A stretch of DNA of 13,232 nt from positions 27,404 to 40,635 of the forward strand of contig DIZU01000103.1 of assembly GCA_002429455.1 (NCBI GenBank). The letters run 5' to 3'. This DNA is from Methylotenera sp. UBA6020. GTDB lineage: Bacteria; Pseudomonadota; Gammaproteobacteria; Burkholderiales; Methylophilaceae. Within the stretch, counting starts at the first letter, position 1; each line of letters starts with the position of its first letter. The position numbers and the translations under genes were made by a program. Under the pieces are notes generated by a model. The model was not told where the DNA came from. It saw only the letters and a program-made list of their open reading frames with translations, and did not search any database. Of the stretch, positions 7,726 through 13,232 are shown one piece after another.

Positions 7726-8153
7726 AAAATAATCGCTAACATTAACGTGGCTAACACTCCCAGGCCCAACACCGCCTTACTGGTAAAGCGCGCTTTCATG
7801 AGCGTGGTCATCCAATGCACATCCATTGCAAGGTGGCGAATACCCGCAAAAAAGTGATGAAAAAAAGCCCATGCCAACCCAAGAAGCATGAGCTTTATAA
7901 AAAGGGAATGCAGCAAGTTAACGACCATTGCATAATGCTCAGCCGAGCTTAAAGACAACTGCAACAGCAACAATAGCAACGGTAAAATCACAAACAAAAC
8001 ACAACCGGTCACTCTATGCAAAATCGAAACCAAGGCGTTAATCGGCATCCTGATGGTGAATAGATTGAGATTCTTTGGCCGATTTCTTTTAGCAGCCTGT
8101 TGCTTAGACTTTTGACTATTCTGAGCATTATTATCAAGATTATTGTTTTGCAT
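7716..8153 (-). CDS. sdhC: Succinate dehydrogenase cytochrome b556 subunit SdhC
   Basis: Heme b membrane subunit of complex II. The signature RPKNLNLFTIRMPINALVSI followed by LHRVTG (25-50) includes the quinone-site Ser/Arg pair S43 and R47. The second signature HHFFAGIRHLAMD (99-111) includes the likely heme ligand H100. Three transmembrane segments run at about 50-68, 82-105 and 124-144. The N-terminus is unusual: about 24 residues rich in Asn, Gln and Lys precede the point where most homologues begin (RPxxLNL). No strong ribosome site precedes the ATG at 8153, and no alternative in-frame ATG exists before M36. The gene follows the malic enzyme by 27 nt and overlaps sdhD. Confidence 0.95.
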   Translation of the reverse strand: MQNNNLDNNAQNSQKSKQQAAKRNRPKNLNLFTIRMPINALVSILHRVTGCVLFVILPLLLLLLQLSLSSAEHYAMVVNLLHSLFIKLMLLGLAWAFFHHFFAGIRHLAMDVHWMTTLMKARFTSKAVLGLGVLATLMLAIILWS

Positions 8154-8180
8154 TTTCGATACTTTGAATTAAGTCTTGGT

Positions 8181-9410
8181 TTAACCATTAACCTGCTGAA
8201 CTATTGGTTCCTGCTGTAAACGTGCAGCGTCGGCAACCGCGCCAGATACGATGCTGAGTAAGCGCGCATCAAATGGTTTGGGAATGATGTAACTTTTACC
8301 AAAACTCAGGCTAGTTAAATTGTAAGCTTTCAATACGTCTTCTGGCACAGGTGCGCGCGCAAGTGCGGCTAAAGCACGCGCAGCGGCTATCTGCATTTCA
8401 TCAGTAATTTGCTTAGCCTTGGCATCTAATGCGCCACGGAATAAATAGGGAAAACACAGTGCGTTATTTACTTGATTCGGAAAATCAGAACGACCAGTTG
8501 CCATCAAAATGTCATCTCGTACCGCATGTGCCAAGCTAGGCAGTATTTCCGGATCCGGATTAGCCAGCGCAAATACCACGGGGTTAGGCGCCATGAGTGT
8601 AAGCAACTCCGGTGACAAGGCATTTGCAGCTGACACACCAATAAACACATCAGCGTTGGGCATCACATCGGCTAATGTTTTAGCATCGCTAGGCACAACC
8701 GCCAAATGGCGATTATTGTCATGCAAATCGCTACGTGAAGTATCCAATACACCCGCTTTATCAACCATAGTGATATTGGTAGCGCCCATCAACTTAAGTA
8801 ATCGCGCGCATGAGCAGCCTGCCGCGCCAGCACCTAGAAATACGATTTTTGCACTAGGCAATGATTTACCTTGTATATCCAGTGCATTGGTTAATGCTGC
8901 AGCCACAATCACTGCAGTGCCGTGTTGATCATCATGGAACACCGGAATATCCAAACGCGCCCGCAATTCTTTTTCGATTCTAAAACAATGTGGTGCTGCA
9001 ATGTCTTCCAGGTTGATACCGCCGAAGGTTGGGGCGATATTCACTACTGTTTCGATAAAGGCTTCAACACTAGGCGCATTGATTTCAATATCAAACACAT
9101 CAATGCCGGCAAAATGCTTGAACAACACGGCTTTACCTTCCATTACCGGCTTGCTGGCGAGTGCACCCATATTACCCAAGCCAAGTACGGCGGTACCGTC
9201 GGTAATGACTGCAACTAGATTACCCTTGTTGGTATATTTATAGGCATTGGCAGGGTCACGGTTAATTTCGCGCACTGGCTCCGCCACGCCGGGCGTATAG
9301 GTTAAAGACAGATCTTCTTGTGTGGCACATGGTTTAGACGATTCAACCGATAGCTTTCCTGGTTTAGGAAACTCATGGTAATCGAGTGCGGCTTGTTTTA
9401 AGTCATTCAT
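8181..9410 (-). CDS. Short-form malic enzyme (oxaloacetate-decarboxylating malate dehydrogenase)
   Basis: Cytosolic enzyme that oxidatively decarboxylates malate to pyruvate and CO2 with NAD(P)+. The malic N-domain has Y38 (TYTPGVA), K93 (MEGKAVLFK), the metal pair E135-D136 (NLEDIAAP) and D160-D161 (FHDDQHGTA). The Rossmann domain starts at FLGAGAAG (191-198). At 409 residues it is the short form and lacks the C-terminal phosphotransacetylase-like domain of MaeB (about 750 residues). The cofactor preference is not clear. The ATG at 9410 has AAGG 8 nt upstream. Just upstream of that ribosome site lies a perfect 28-bp inverted repeat. It is the first metabolic gene of the minus-strand arm, where related betaproteobacterial clusters often have malate dehydrogenase. 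It would turn SDH/fumarase-derived malate into pyruvate. Confidence 0.93.
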   Translation of the reverse strand: MNDLKQAALDYHEFPKPGKLSVESSKPCATQEDLSLTYTPGVAEPVREINRDPANAYKYTNKGNLVAVITDGTAVLGLGNMGALASKPVMEGKAVLFKHFAGIDVFDIEINAPSVEAFIETVVNIAPTFGGINLEDIAAPHCFRIEKELRARLDIPVFHDDQHGTAVIVAAALTNALDIQGKSLPSAKIVFLGAGAAGCSCARLLKLMGATNITMVDKAGVLDTSRSDLHDNNRHLAVVPSDAKTLADVMPNADVFIGVSAANALSPELLTLMAPNPVVFALANPDPEILPSLAHAVRDDILMATGRSDFPNQVNNALCFPYLFRGALDAKAKQITDEMQIAAARALAALARAPVPEDVLKAYNLTSLSFGKSYIIPKPFDARLLSIVSGAVADAARLQQEPIVQQVNG

Positions 9411-9426
9411 TTAATTTGCCTTTTTC

Positions 9427-9499
9427 GTCATTCTGAGTGAAACGAAGAATCCAGAATACTTCAATATCGTACTGGATTCTTCGTTTCACTCAGAATGAC
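9427..9499. repeat. Perfect 28-bp inverted repeat upstream of the malic enzyme
   Basis: Arms 9427-9454 (GTCATTCTGAGTGAAACGAA...) and 9472-9499 are exact reverse complements over 28 bp, with a 17-nt spacer. It fills most of the 131-nt gap between gntR and the malic enzyme. The arm nearest the gene ends about 4 nt before the AAGG ribosome site. On the minus-strand RNA the stem is followed by GAAAAAGG rather than a U-run, so it is not a normal intrinsic terminator. The core TTCTGAG...GAAGAATC resembles short repeats seen scattered in many bacterial genomes (recalled, not searched). Confidence 0.85.
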
Positions 9500-9541
9500 A
9501 GGGTTTTGAATTTTTAGAATTTAGAAATAGTGCGCTTATCG

Positions 9542-10279
9542 TCATTCAAGTTCGTTCATATAGTGATGATTGTCTGTAACACACAGGCCTAAACGCCATT
9601 CCATCGGTTTATCGCCATAAGTAAACGAAACACGTTCTATGCTTAACAATGGCTCGTTAGCGCTTAACCCTAACGCCACGGCCACTTCACCGCTAGCAGC
9701 AACGGCTTTTAGACGCTCTTCCGCACGGATCATGCGAACGCCAAACTCCGACTCGTACATGCTATACATTGAGCCATTACTCTCTTCTACACGAGCGCCA
9801 TTGAGTCCCTTAAACGGGCTGGCCGGTACAATAATATGGTCATAAATAAGCGGTCTGCCAGAAAATGACAGCAGGCGCTTTATTTCAATGGTTGAGGCAC
9901 CGGCCTTGATGTCCAATACCTGCCCCATATGCACATCGGCTTTACCTTTTGTACAAGAGATAAATTCATTTTGCAGCACTTCTTTTTGACCATCTGCAGC
10001 AGTTAATCTTAAGAAACGTAATTTGATACTCTCCGCATTATGCGTAGCGACAAACGTACCCTTACCTTGGCGACGAATAAGAATATTTTCGGTTGCCAGC
10101 GCATCAATCGCTTTGCGTACAGTGCCCTGGCTCACCTTATAGCGACTCGCCAATTCAATTTCACTGGGAATCATATCGCCAGGGCGCCATTCGCCACCGA
10201 TCAAACTTTGCGTAAGCAACACCTTAATTTGATCATAAAGTGGTTTATAACTTGGTGAGTTGTAATGTTTATCTATCAT
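9542..10279 (-). CDS. GntR-family transcriptional regulator, HutC subfamily (wHTH + UTRA)
   Basis: DNA-binding regulator of 245 residues. Residues 11-78 form the GntR winged helix (PLYDQIKVLL...PGDMIPSEIELASRYKVSQG with TVRKAIDAL, then the wing RRQGKGTFV). Residues 95-240 form the ligand-binding UTRA domain (FLRLTAADGQ to VTDNHHYMNELE), which defines the HutC subfamily. It sits at the junction of two divergent arms, and an adjacent GntR gene is a recurrent feature of betaproteobacterial SDH clusters. It is therefore the natural candidate to control both arms, and probably itself, in response to a small carboxylate or CoA intermediate; the ligand cannot be read from sequence. The ATG at 10279 has no strong ribosome site. 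A promoter candidate at 10386-10414 would give a leader of about 100 nt. The malic enzyme follows after 131 nt and could be partly cotranscribed. Confidence 0.93.
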   Translation of the reverse strand: MIDKHYNSPSYKPLYDQIKVLLTQSLIGGEWRPGDMIPSEIELASRYKVSQGTVRKAIDALATENILIRRQGKGTFVATHNAESIKLRFLRLTAADGQKEVLQNEFISCTKGKADVHMGQVLDIKAGASTIEIKRLLSFSGRPLIYDHIIVPASPFKGLNGARVEESNGSMYSMYESEFGVRMIRAEERLKAVAASGEVAVALGLSANEPLLSIERVSFTYGDKPMEWRLGLCVTDNHHYMNELE

Positions 10280-10385
10280 GGTGTTAGTGATCTCAACTTA
10301 ATGTTTAAGCTTCAAGGGTTCAGCCTGACGGATCAAGCGTATGGTTAACCACAGATTTAATTAGTGCTTAATTACGTTAGGTGTA

Positions 10386-10414
10386 TTTATAGCATGCCCG
10401 TTTTTAATAGTCTA
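10386..10414 (-). promoter_or_regulatory. Candidate sigma70 promoter for gntR and the minus-strand arm
   Basis: On the minus strand the -35 box is TAGACT (10414-10409), then a 17-nt spacer, then the -10 box TATAAA (10391-10386). The -10 is preceded by TGC, an extended -10 feature. Transcription would start near 10379, about 100 nt before the gntR ATG. The -35 matches the consensus at four of six bases. Confidence 0.55.
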
Positions 10415-10422
10415 GTGTTTTA

Positions 10423-10445
10423 TATCTTATATAAGACATAAGATA
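10423..10445. promoter_or_regulatory. Palindromic operator candidate between the divergent promoters
   Basis: A perfect 12-bp palindrome TCTTATATAAGA (10425-10436) is nested with a second inverted pair, TATCTTAT (10423-10430) and ATAAGATA (10438-10445). It lies in the 35-nt space between the leftward -35 box (ending 10414) and the rightward -35 box (starting 10450). A dimeric regulator bound here could act on both promoters. GntR is the obvious candidate because its gene is adjacent, but binding is inferred. Confidence 0.55.
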
Positions 10446-10449
10446 CATG

Positions 10450-10479
10450 TTGACAGATTTTAATTTCACTCTATATAAT
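10450..10479 (+). promoter_or_regulatory. Consensus sigma70 promoter for the plus-strand citE-like/MaoC operon
   Basis: TTGACA (10450-10455) and TATAAT (10474-10479) are both perfect consensus hexamers, separated by 18 nt. Transcription would begin near 10486, leaving an untranslated leader of about 177 nt before the ATG at 10663. Such a strong promoter implies repression in the basal state. The rest of the 10280-10662 gap holds the operator candidates and AT-rich DNA without a gene. Confidence 0.75.
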
Positions 10480-10574
10480 CAAAACTGTTAATTAAAAGCA
10501 TTAAAAAAGCTATCAGCTCAATGCGTTGTTGGTTTTTTTAAAGAACTGGTAATCCCACTTTTACATTTAAGCCT

Positions 10575-10600
10575 TTGTATATTCAAGTCTTGTATATAAG
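10575..10600. promoter_or_regulatory. Tandem near-palindromes in the leader, possible GntR/HutC sites
   Basis: TTGTATATTCAA (10575-10586) and CTTGTATATAAG (10589-10600) each have a single mismatched pair as palindromes. They share TTGTATAT spaced 15 bp apart. They resemble the GT-N-TA-N-AC type of site described for the HutC subfamily. The position about 90-115 nt downstream of the predicted start would allow roadblock repression or looping with the 10423-10445 site. This is inference from pattern only. Confidence 0.4.
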
Positions 10601-10662
10601 TGAAGTAACTTTCAATAGCAGTAGCAATCGAACAACAGTGACTAAAAAATAAAGGTACTGGA

Positions 10663-11544
10663 ATGAATCAATATTTTCGCCCTCGCCGCTCCATGCTGTA
10701 TGTACCAGGCTGCAATACCCACTATCTAGAGCGTGCACGTACATTGCATGCAGATTCGGTCATCCTTGATTTAGGTGACCCGATACTCATTGAATGTAAA
10801 GAGCAATCGCGCGAAAATGTAGTGCGCTATGTCACTGAAGGCGGCTATGGTTCGCGCGAAGTGGTAGTACGCGTCAACGACCTCCATTCACAATGGGGCG
10901 CTGATGATATTAAAGCCATAGCGAAGATCAATGTAGATGCGGTACTGTTTCCCAACATCGAATCCCGCGAAGATGTGCTCACCGCGTTAGCCATGCTAGA
11001 CGCGGCTGGCGGCAGTCACCTACCGATTATGGTGATGATAGAAAGCCCGATTGCCGTACTTAACTCCAAAGAAATCGCCAGCGCATCTGATCGCATCGTA
11101 TGCATGGTAATGGCGACATCTGACTTAATTTCGCAACTGCACGCACGCGTCACCCATGAGCGCCTAGCGATTCTAAGTTCACTTTCACTCGTGATTTTAG
11201 CCGCGCGCGCTTATGGCCGCGCCGTAGTCGACGGCATTACCAGCGACTTCAAAAACATGTATTCATTTGAGTATGCTTGCCGTTTAGGTCGAGATATGGG
11301 ATTTGATGGGAAATCATTAGTGCATCCAGCCCAATTAGCCTACAGCAACGACGCTTACACACCTAAAGCCGCCGAAGTGAGCGACGCCCGCGAAATTATT
11401 CAAGCTTTAAAAGCCGCTAACGAGGCAGGTAAAGGCACCGTGGTGGTGAATGACAAATTAGTGGAGCATCACCACGTGGTAGCGGCGGCGCGGTTAATAA
11501 AACTAAGTGAAATGATTGAGACATTGGAAAAAGACCATGTCTAA
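10663..11544 (+). CDS. CitE-like CoA-ester lyase family protein with altered motif residues
   Basis: A 293-residue TIM-barrel protein of the CitE/malyl-CoA lyase family, of standard length. Conserved features are RRSMLYVPG (8-16), R70-V-N72, the Mg2+ ligand candidates E127 (MIESP) and D154 (ATSDLIS), the helix AARAYGRAVVDGI, and GKSLVHPAQ (216-224). Three positions depart from the family. The usual LDLEDAV is LDLGDPI, with Glu replaced by Gly38. The PK after the RVN strand is PN (N98). The C-terminal VDGKMVD motif is VNDKLVE, so the catalytic Asp is replaced by E268. It is the first gene of the plus operon, with AAAGG 7 nt before the ATG, and its end overlaps the MaoC gene by 8 nt. It may be a malyl-CoA/beta-methylmalyl-CoA lyase, or a thioesterase-type paralogue such as Mcl2 of Rhodobacter. 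The residue changes favour a divergent activity. Confidence 0.85.
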   Translation: MNQYFRPRRSMLYVPGCNTHYLERARTLHADSVILDLGDPILIECKEQSRENVVRYVTEGGYGSREVVVRVNDLHSQWGADDIKAIAKINVDAVLFPNIESREDVLTALAMLDAAGGSHLPIMVMIESPIAVLNSKEIASASDRIVCMVMATSDLISQLHARVTHERLAILSSLSLVILAARAYGRAVVDGITSDFKNMYSFEYACRLGRDMGFDGKSLVHPAQLAYSNDAYTPKAAEVSDAREIIQALKAANEAGKGTVVVNDKLVEHHHVVAAARLIKLSEMIETLEKDHV

Positions 11545-12637
11545 TATTGAAACTAAAATTAGTTTTACCAATAAAGTAAGCTCCGGTAACTACTTTGAAG
11601 ACTTCCATCTAGGCCAGGTCATACAGCACGCCACACCACGCACGATTGGTGAGGGTGAGGTCGGGCTATACATTGCCTTAACAGGTGCCCGTCAGGTGTT
11701 GCATTCGGCAGAACCCGTTGCGCAAGCGCTGGGATACAAAACACGCCCGGTGGATGATTTACTGGCTTTTCATATTGCTTTCGGCAAAACCGTACCGGAT
11801 ATCTCAGTCAACGCAGTGGCCAACTTAGGCTACGCAGATGTGCGATTCTTACACCCGGTATACATCGGCGACACATTGAGCACAAGCTCAACGGTGATTG
11901 GACTTAAACAAAACTCCAATGGCAAATCAGGTGTTGTATATGTTCGCTCAGTCGCCATTAATCAACGACAACAACCTGTATTCTCATGGGTACGTTGGGT
12001 GATGGTGCACAAAAACAACCTGAATGCGCCAGCACCAGAAACCGTTGTGCCAAATTTACCCAACCATGTACAAGTTGGAGAGTTAAGCGTACCCGGTTTT
12101 CTGGATACCAGAAAATTCGACACTAAAAGCACAGGCAGCGATTATCTGTGGGATGACTACATGGTCGGTGAGCGCATCAACCACCCAGCAGGCATGACCG
12201 TCAACGATAGTGACCATACACTTGCGACCAAACTGTATCAAAACAATGCGCGGTTACATTTCGACGATGTCATGATGAAACAAACCGCGTTTGGACGTCG
12301 CTTGATGTATGGCGGTCATGTTATTTCATTATGCCGCGCACTTTCACATGATGGGCTGGAAAATGCCCTGACTATCGCTGCCATTAATGCTGGGACACAT
12401 TGCAACCCCACTTTTGGCGATGACACGATCTACACCTGGACGGAAGTATTAGACAAATGGGCAATACCGGGCAGAACCGATATTGCCGCCCTGCGCTTAC
12501 GCATGGTAGGGGTTAAAAATCTACCTGCAGCTAGCCTTGCAAGTACACATGTCATCAATGACGGCAAACAAACCTATCACCCCAATGTGGTATTAGATTT
12601 AGATTACACCGTGCTTATGCCACGTAAACCAGTTTAA
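11537..12637 (+). CDS. MaoC-family double hot-dog hydratase, mesaconyl-CoA hydratase type
   Basis: 366-residue protein with two tandem hot-dog (MaoC-like) domains, about 17-170 and 200-362. It resembles the mesaconyl-CoA hydratases of Rhodobacter and Chloroflexus (about 340-350 residues), which reversibly hydrate mesaconyl-C1-CoA to beta-methylmalyl-CoA. The strongest recognition block is in the second domain: NDSDHTLATKLYQNNARLHF (223-242), then FGRRLMYGGHVISLCRALSH and NAGTHCNPTF. H241 and D243 in the NARLHFD block are the likely catalytic residues. The first domain lacks that motif and is probably structural. An in-frame TTG lies at 11516, but the ATG at 11537 is chosen because GGA lies 8 nt before it and it overlaps the upstream stop in the coupled manner typical of operons. 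Flanking CitE-like genes would process its product. Confidence 0.88.
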   Translation: MSNIETKISFTNKVSSGNYFEDFHLGQVIQHATPRTIGEGEVGLYIALTGARQVLHSAEPVAQALGYKTRPVDDLLAFHIAFGKTVPDISVNAVANLGYADVRFLHPVYIGDTLSTSSTVIGLKQNSNGKSGVVYVRSVAINQRQQPVFSWVRWVMVHKNNLNAPAPETVVPNLPNHVQVGELSVPGFLDTRKFDTKSTGSDYLWDDYMVGERINHPAGMTVNDSDHTLATKLYQNNARLHFDDVMMKQTAFGRRLMYGGHVISLCRALSHDGLENALTIAAINAGTHCNPTFGDDTIYTWTEVLDKWAIPGRTDIAALRLRMVGVKNLPAASLASTHVINDGKQTYHPNVVLDLDYTVLMPRKPV

Positions 12638-12657
12638 TTAAGAACTAGGATAAAAAC

Positions 12658-13232
12658 ATGTCAACTACTGAAACCCACGCATTAGTTCACCCCAGCGAAG
12701 CCTTATTCAGCGGTGAAAAATCCTTTCCTGTCATACCTTCCTGCGAACATTTTGCCGGCAGTGAAAAACTGATACTGAAAGCAATGTCGCTGCAGGACAC
12801 CATCGGGCCGGTGTTTGATATTACCTGCGACTGTGAAGATGGTGCCATGGCCGGCCAGGAGCGTGAACATGCAGCAATGATTGTGCGCGTATTGAACAAT
12901 GACGCCAATAAACACCACATGGCAGGCGCCCGCATCCATGATTACACCCACCCGGCGTGGAAGCAGGATGTCGACATATTAGTAGGCGGTGCAGGAAAAA
13001 TTCTAAGCTATATCACCATCCCTAAGTGCACAAACTTTGTGCAAGCCAGCGAGATGATTTCTTATATTCAGCAAGTGGCTAAAGAGCATGGCATTAGCCG
13101 CAAAATCCCGATACATATACTGATTGAGACCCACGGCGCATTAAAACAAGTGCATGAAATTGCCACGCTACCGTGGCTTCAAGTACTGGATTTTGGCTTG
13201 ATGGATTTTGTCAGCGGTCATCACGGTGCGAT
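12658..13232 (+). CDS. Third CitE-like HpcH/HpaI aldolase family protein, C-terminus cut by window edge
   Basis: 191 codons are visible, and the right edge cuts the gene. Family features are PVIPSCEHFAGSEK (24-37), the acidic motif FDITCDCEDGA (53-63), ARIHD (position of the family RVN strand), PK (123-124), the metal-ligand Glu in ILIETHG, and GLMDFVSGHHG, where the second metal-ligand Asp is expected. The N-terminal PxCEHFAGSEK block and CDCEDG set it apart from both other CitE-like proteins in the window and suggest a separate subfamily. Betaproteobacteria commonly carry such a protein beside mesaconyl-CoA hydratase (recalled, not searched). The ATG at 12658 has AGGA 7 nt upstream and lies 20 nt after the hydratase stop. 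It probably cleaves a malyl-CoA-type ester such as beta-methylmalyl-CoA; no catalytic residues from the C-terminal lid can be checked here. Confidence 0.85.
   Translation, partial: MSTTETHALVHPSEALFSGEKSFPVIPSCEHFAGSEKLILKAMSLQDTIGPVFDITCDCEDGAMAGQEREHAAMIVRVLNNDANKHHMAGARIHDYTHPAWKQDVDILVGGAGKILSYITIPKCTNFVQASEMISYIQQVAKEHGISRKIPIHILIETHGALKQVHEIATLPWLQVLDFGLMDFVSGHHGA

Noticed and set aside
8509..8928. 139-residue plus-strand ORF opposite the malic enzyme
   Set aside because: Antisense to conserved coding sequence; its Ala/Ser/Thr-rich content is typical of a reverse-frame shadow.
9427..9499. Reading the 28-bp inverted repeat as an intrinsic terminator for gntR
   Set aside because: On the minus-strand RNA the stem is followed by GAAAAAGG, not a U-tract, and the ribosome site of the next gene follows immediately.
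10500..10540. A-tract / T-tract segment in the right-hand leader considered as an attenuator hairpin
   Set aside because: Pairing relies almost entirely on A-U pairs around a large loop with no GC-rich stem; too weak to call.
11516..11536. Upstream TTG start for the MaoC protein, adding seven residues
   Set aside because: The ATG at 11537 has a better-placed ribosome site and gives a normal coupled overlap with the preceding stop codon.
12687..12951. Two overlapping minus-strand ORFs opposite the third CitE-like gene
   Set aside because: The plus-strand frame shows clear family motifs; both antisense frames are shadows.
1..13232. CRISPR arrays, tRNA or rRNA genes, transposase genes, phage genes
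   Set aside because: No regularly spaced repeats, no cloverleaf or rRNA-like tracts, and no transposase or phage frames were seen on either strand.

Overview
The window is a chromosomal metabolic locus from a Gram-negative bacterium, most likely a betaproteobacterium. The SdhA/SdhB sequences, the class I fumarase N-terminus, the sdhC-sdhD-sdhA-sdhB-sdhE gene order and the HutC-type GntR regulator beside them all read as betaproteobacterial. The moderate GC content and several families of short intergenic repeats would fit a Methylophilaceae- or Nitrosomonadales-like organism, but that finer placement is inference. There are no rRNA, tRNA, CRISPR or transposase genes.

Minus-strand arm, read from about 10.3 kb down to 1: gntR regulator, short-form malic enzyme, sdhC, sdhD, sdhA, sdhB, sdhE, a divergent CitE-like lyase, an AMP-forming acyl-CoA ligase, and a class I fumarase that is cut by the left edge and starts with TTG. 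Within it sdhC/sdhD overlap and sdhB/sdhE and sdhE/citE-like are tightly spaced. Four other spacers are wider, and each holds a different repeat-like structure: a perfect 28-bp inverted repeat upstream of the malic enzyme, a REP-type pair at the sdhD stop codon, a MITE-like element between sdhA and sdhB, and a repeat-like segment between the CitE-like gene and the ligase.

The 383-bp gap at 10280-10662 is a divergent control region. It holds a consensus sigma70 promoter pointing right (TTGACA-18-TATAAT), a good promoter pointing left toward gntR, a palindrome exactly between the two -35 boxes, and two further near-palindromes in the right-hand leader.

Plus-strand arm, 10663 to the end: a CitE-like protein with altered motif residues, a two-domain MaoC protein of the mesaconyl-CoA hydratase type, and a third CitE-like protein cut by the right edge. 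The first two overlap by 8 nt, and the third follows after 20 nt.

Taken together, the genes fit a C4/C5 dicarboxylate and dicarboxylyl-CoA module. Mesaconyl-CoA hydratase plus a CitE-type lyase would interconvert mesaconyl-CoA, methylmalyl-CoA and glyoxylate + propionyl-CoA. The ligase, the class I fumarase (a family with known mesaconase side activity) and another CitE-type lyase could run mesaconate/citramalate to acetyl-CoA + pyruvate. Succinate dehydrogenase, fumarase and malic enzyme would carry succinate to pyruvate. The individual enzyme families are clear; the combined pathway and the substrates of the three CitE-like proteins and the ligase are inference.
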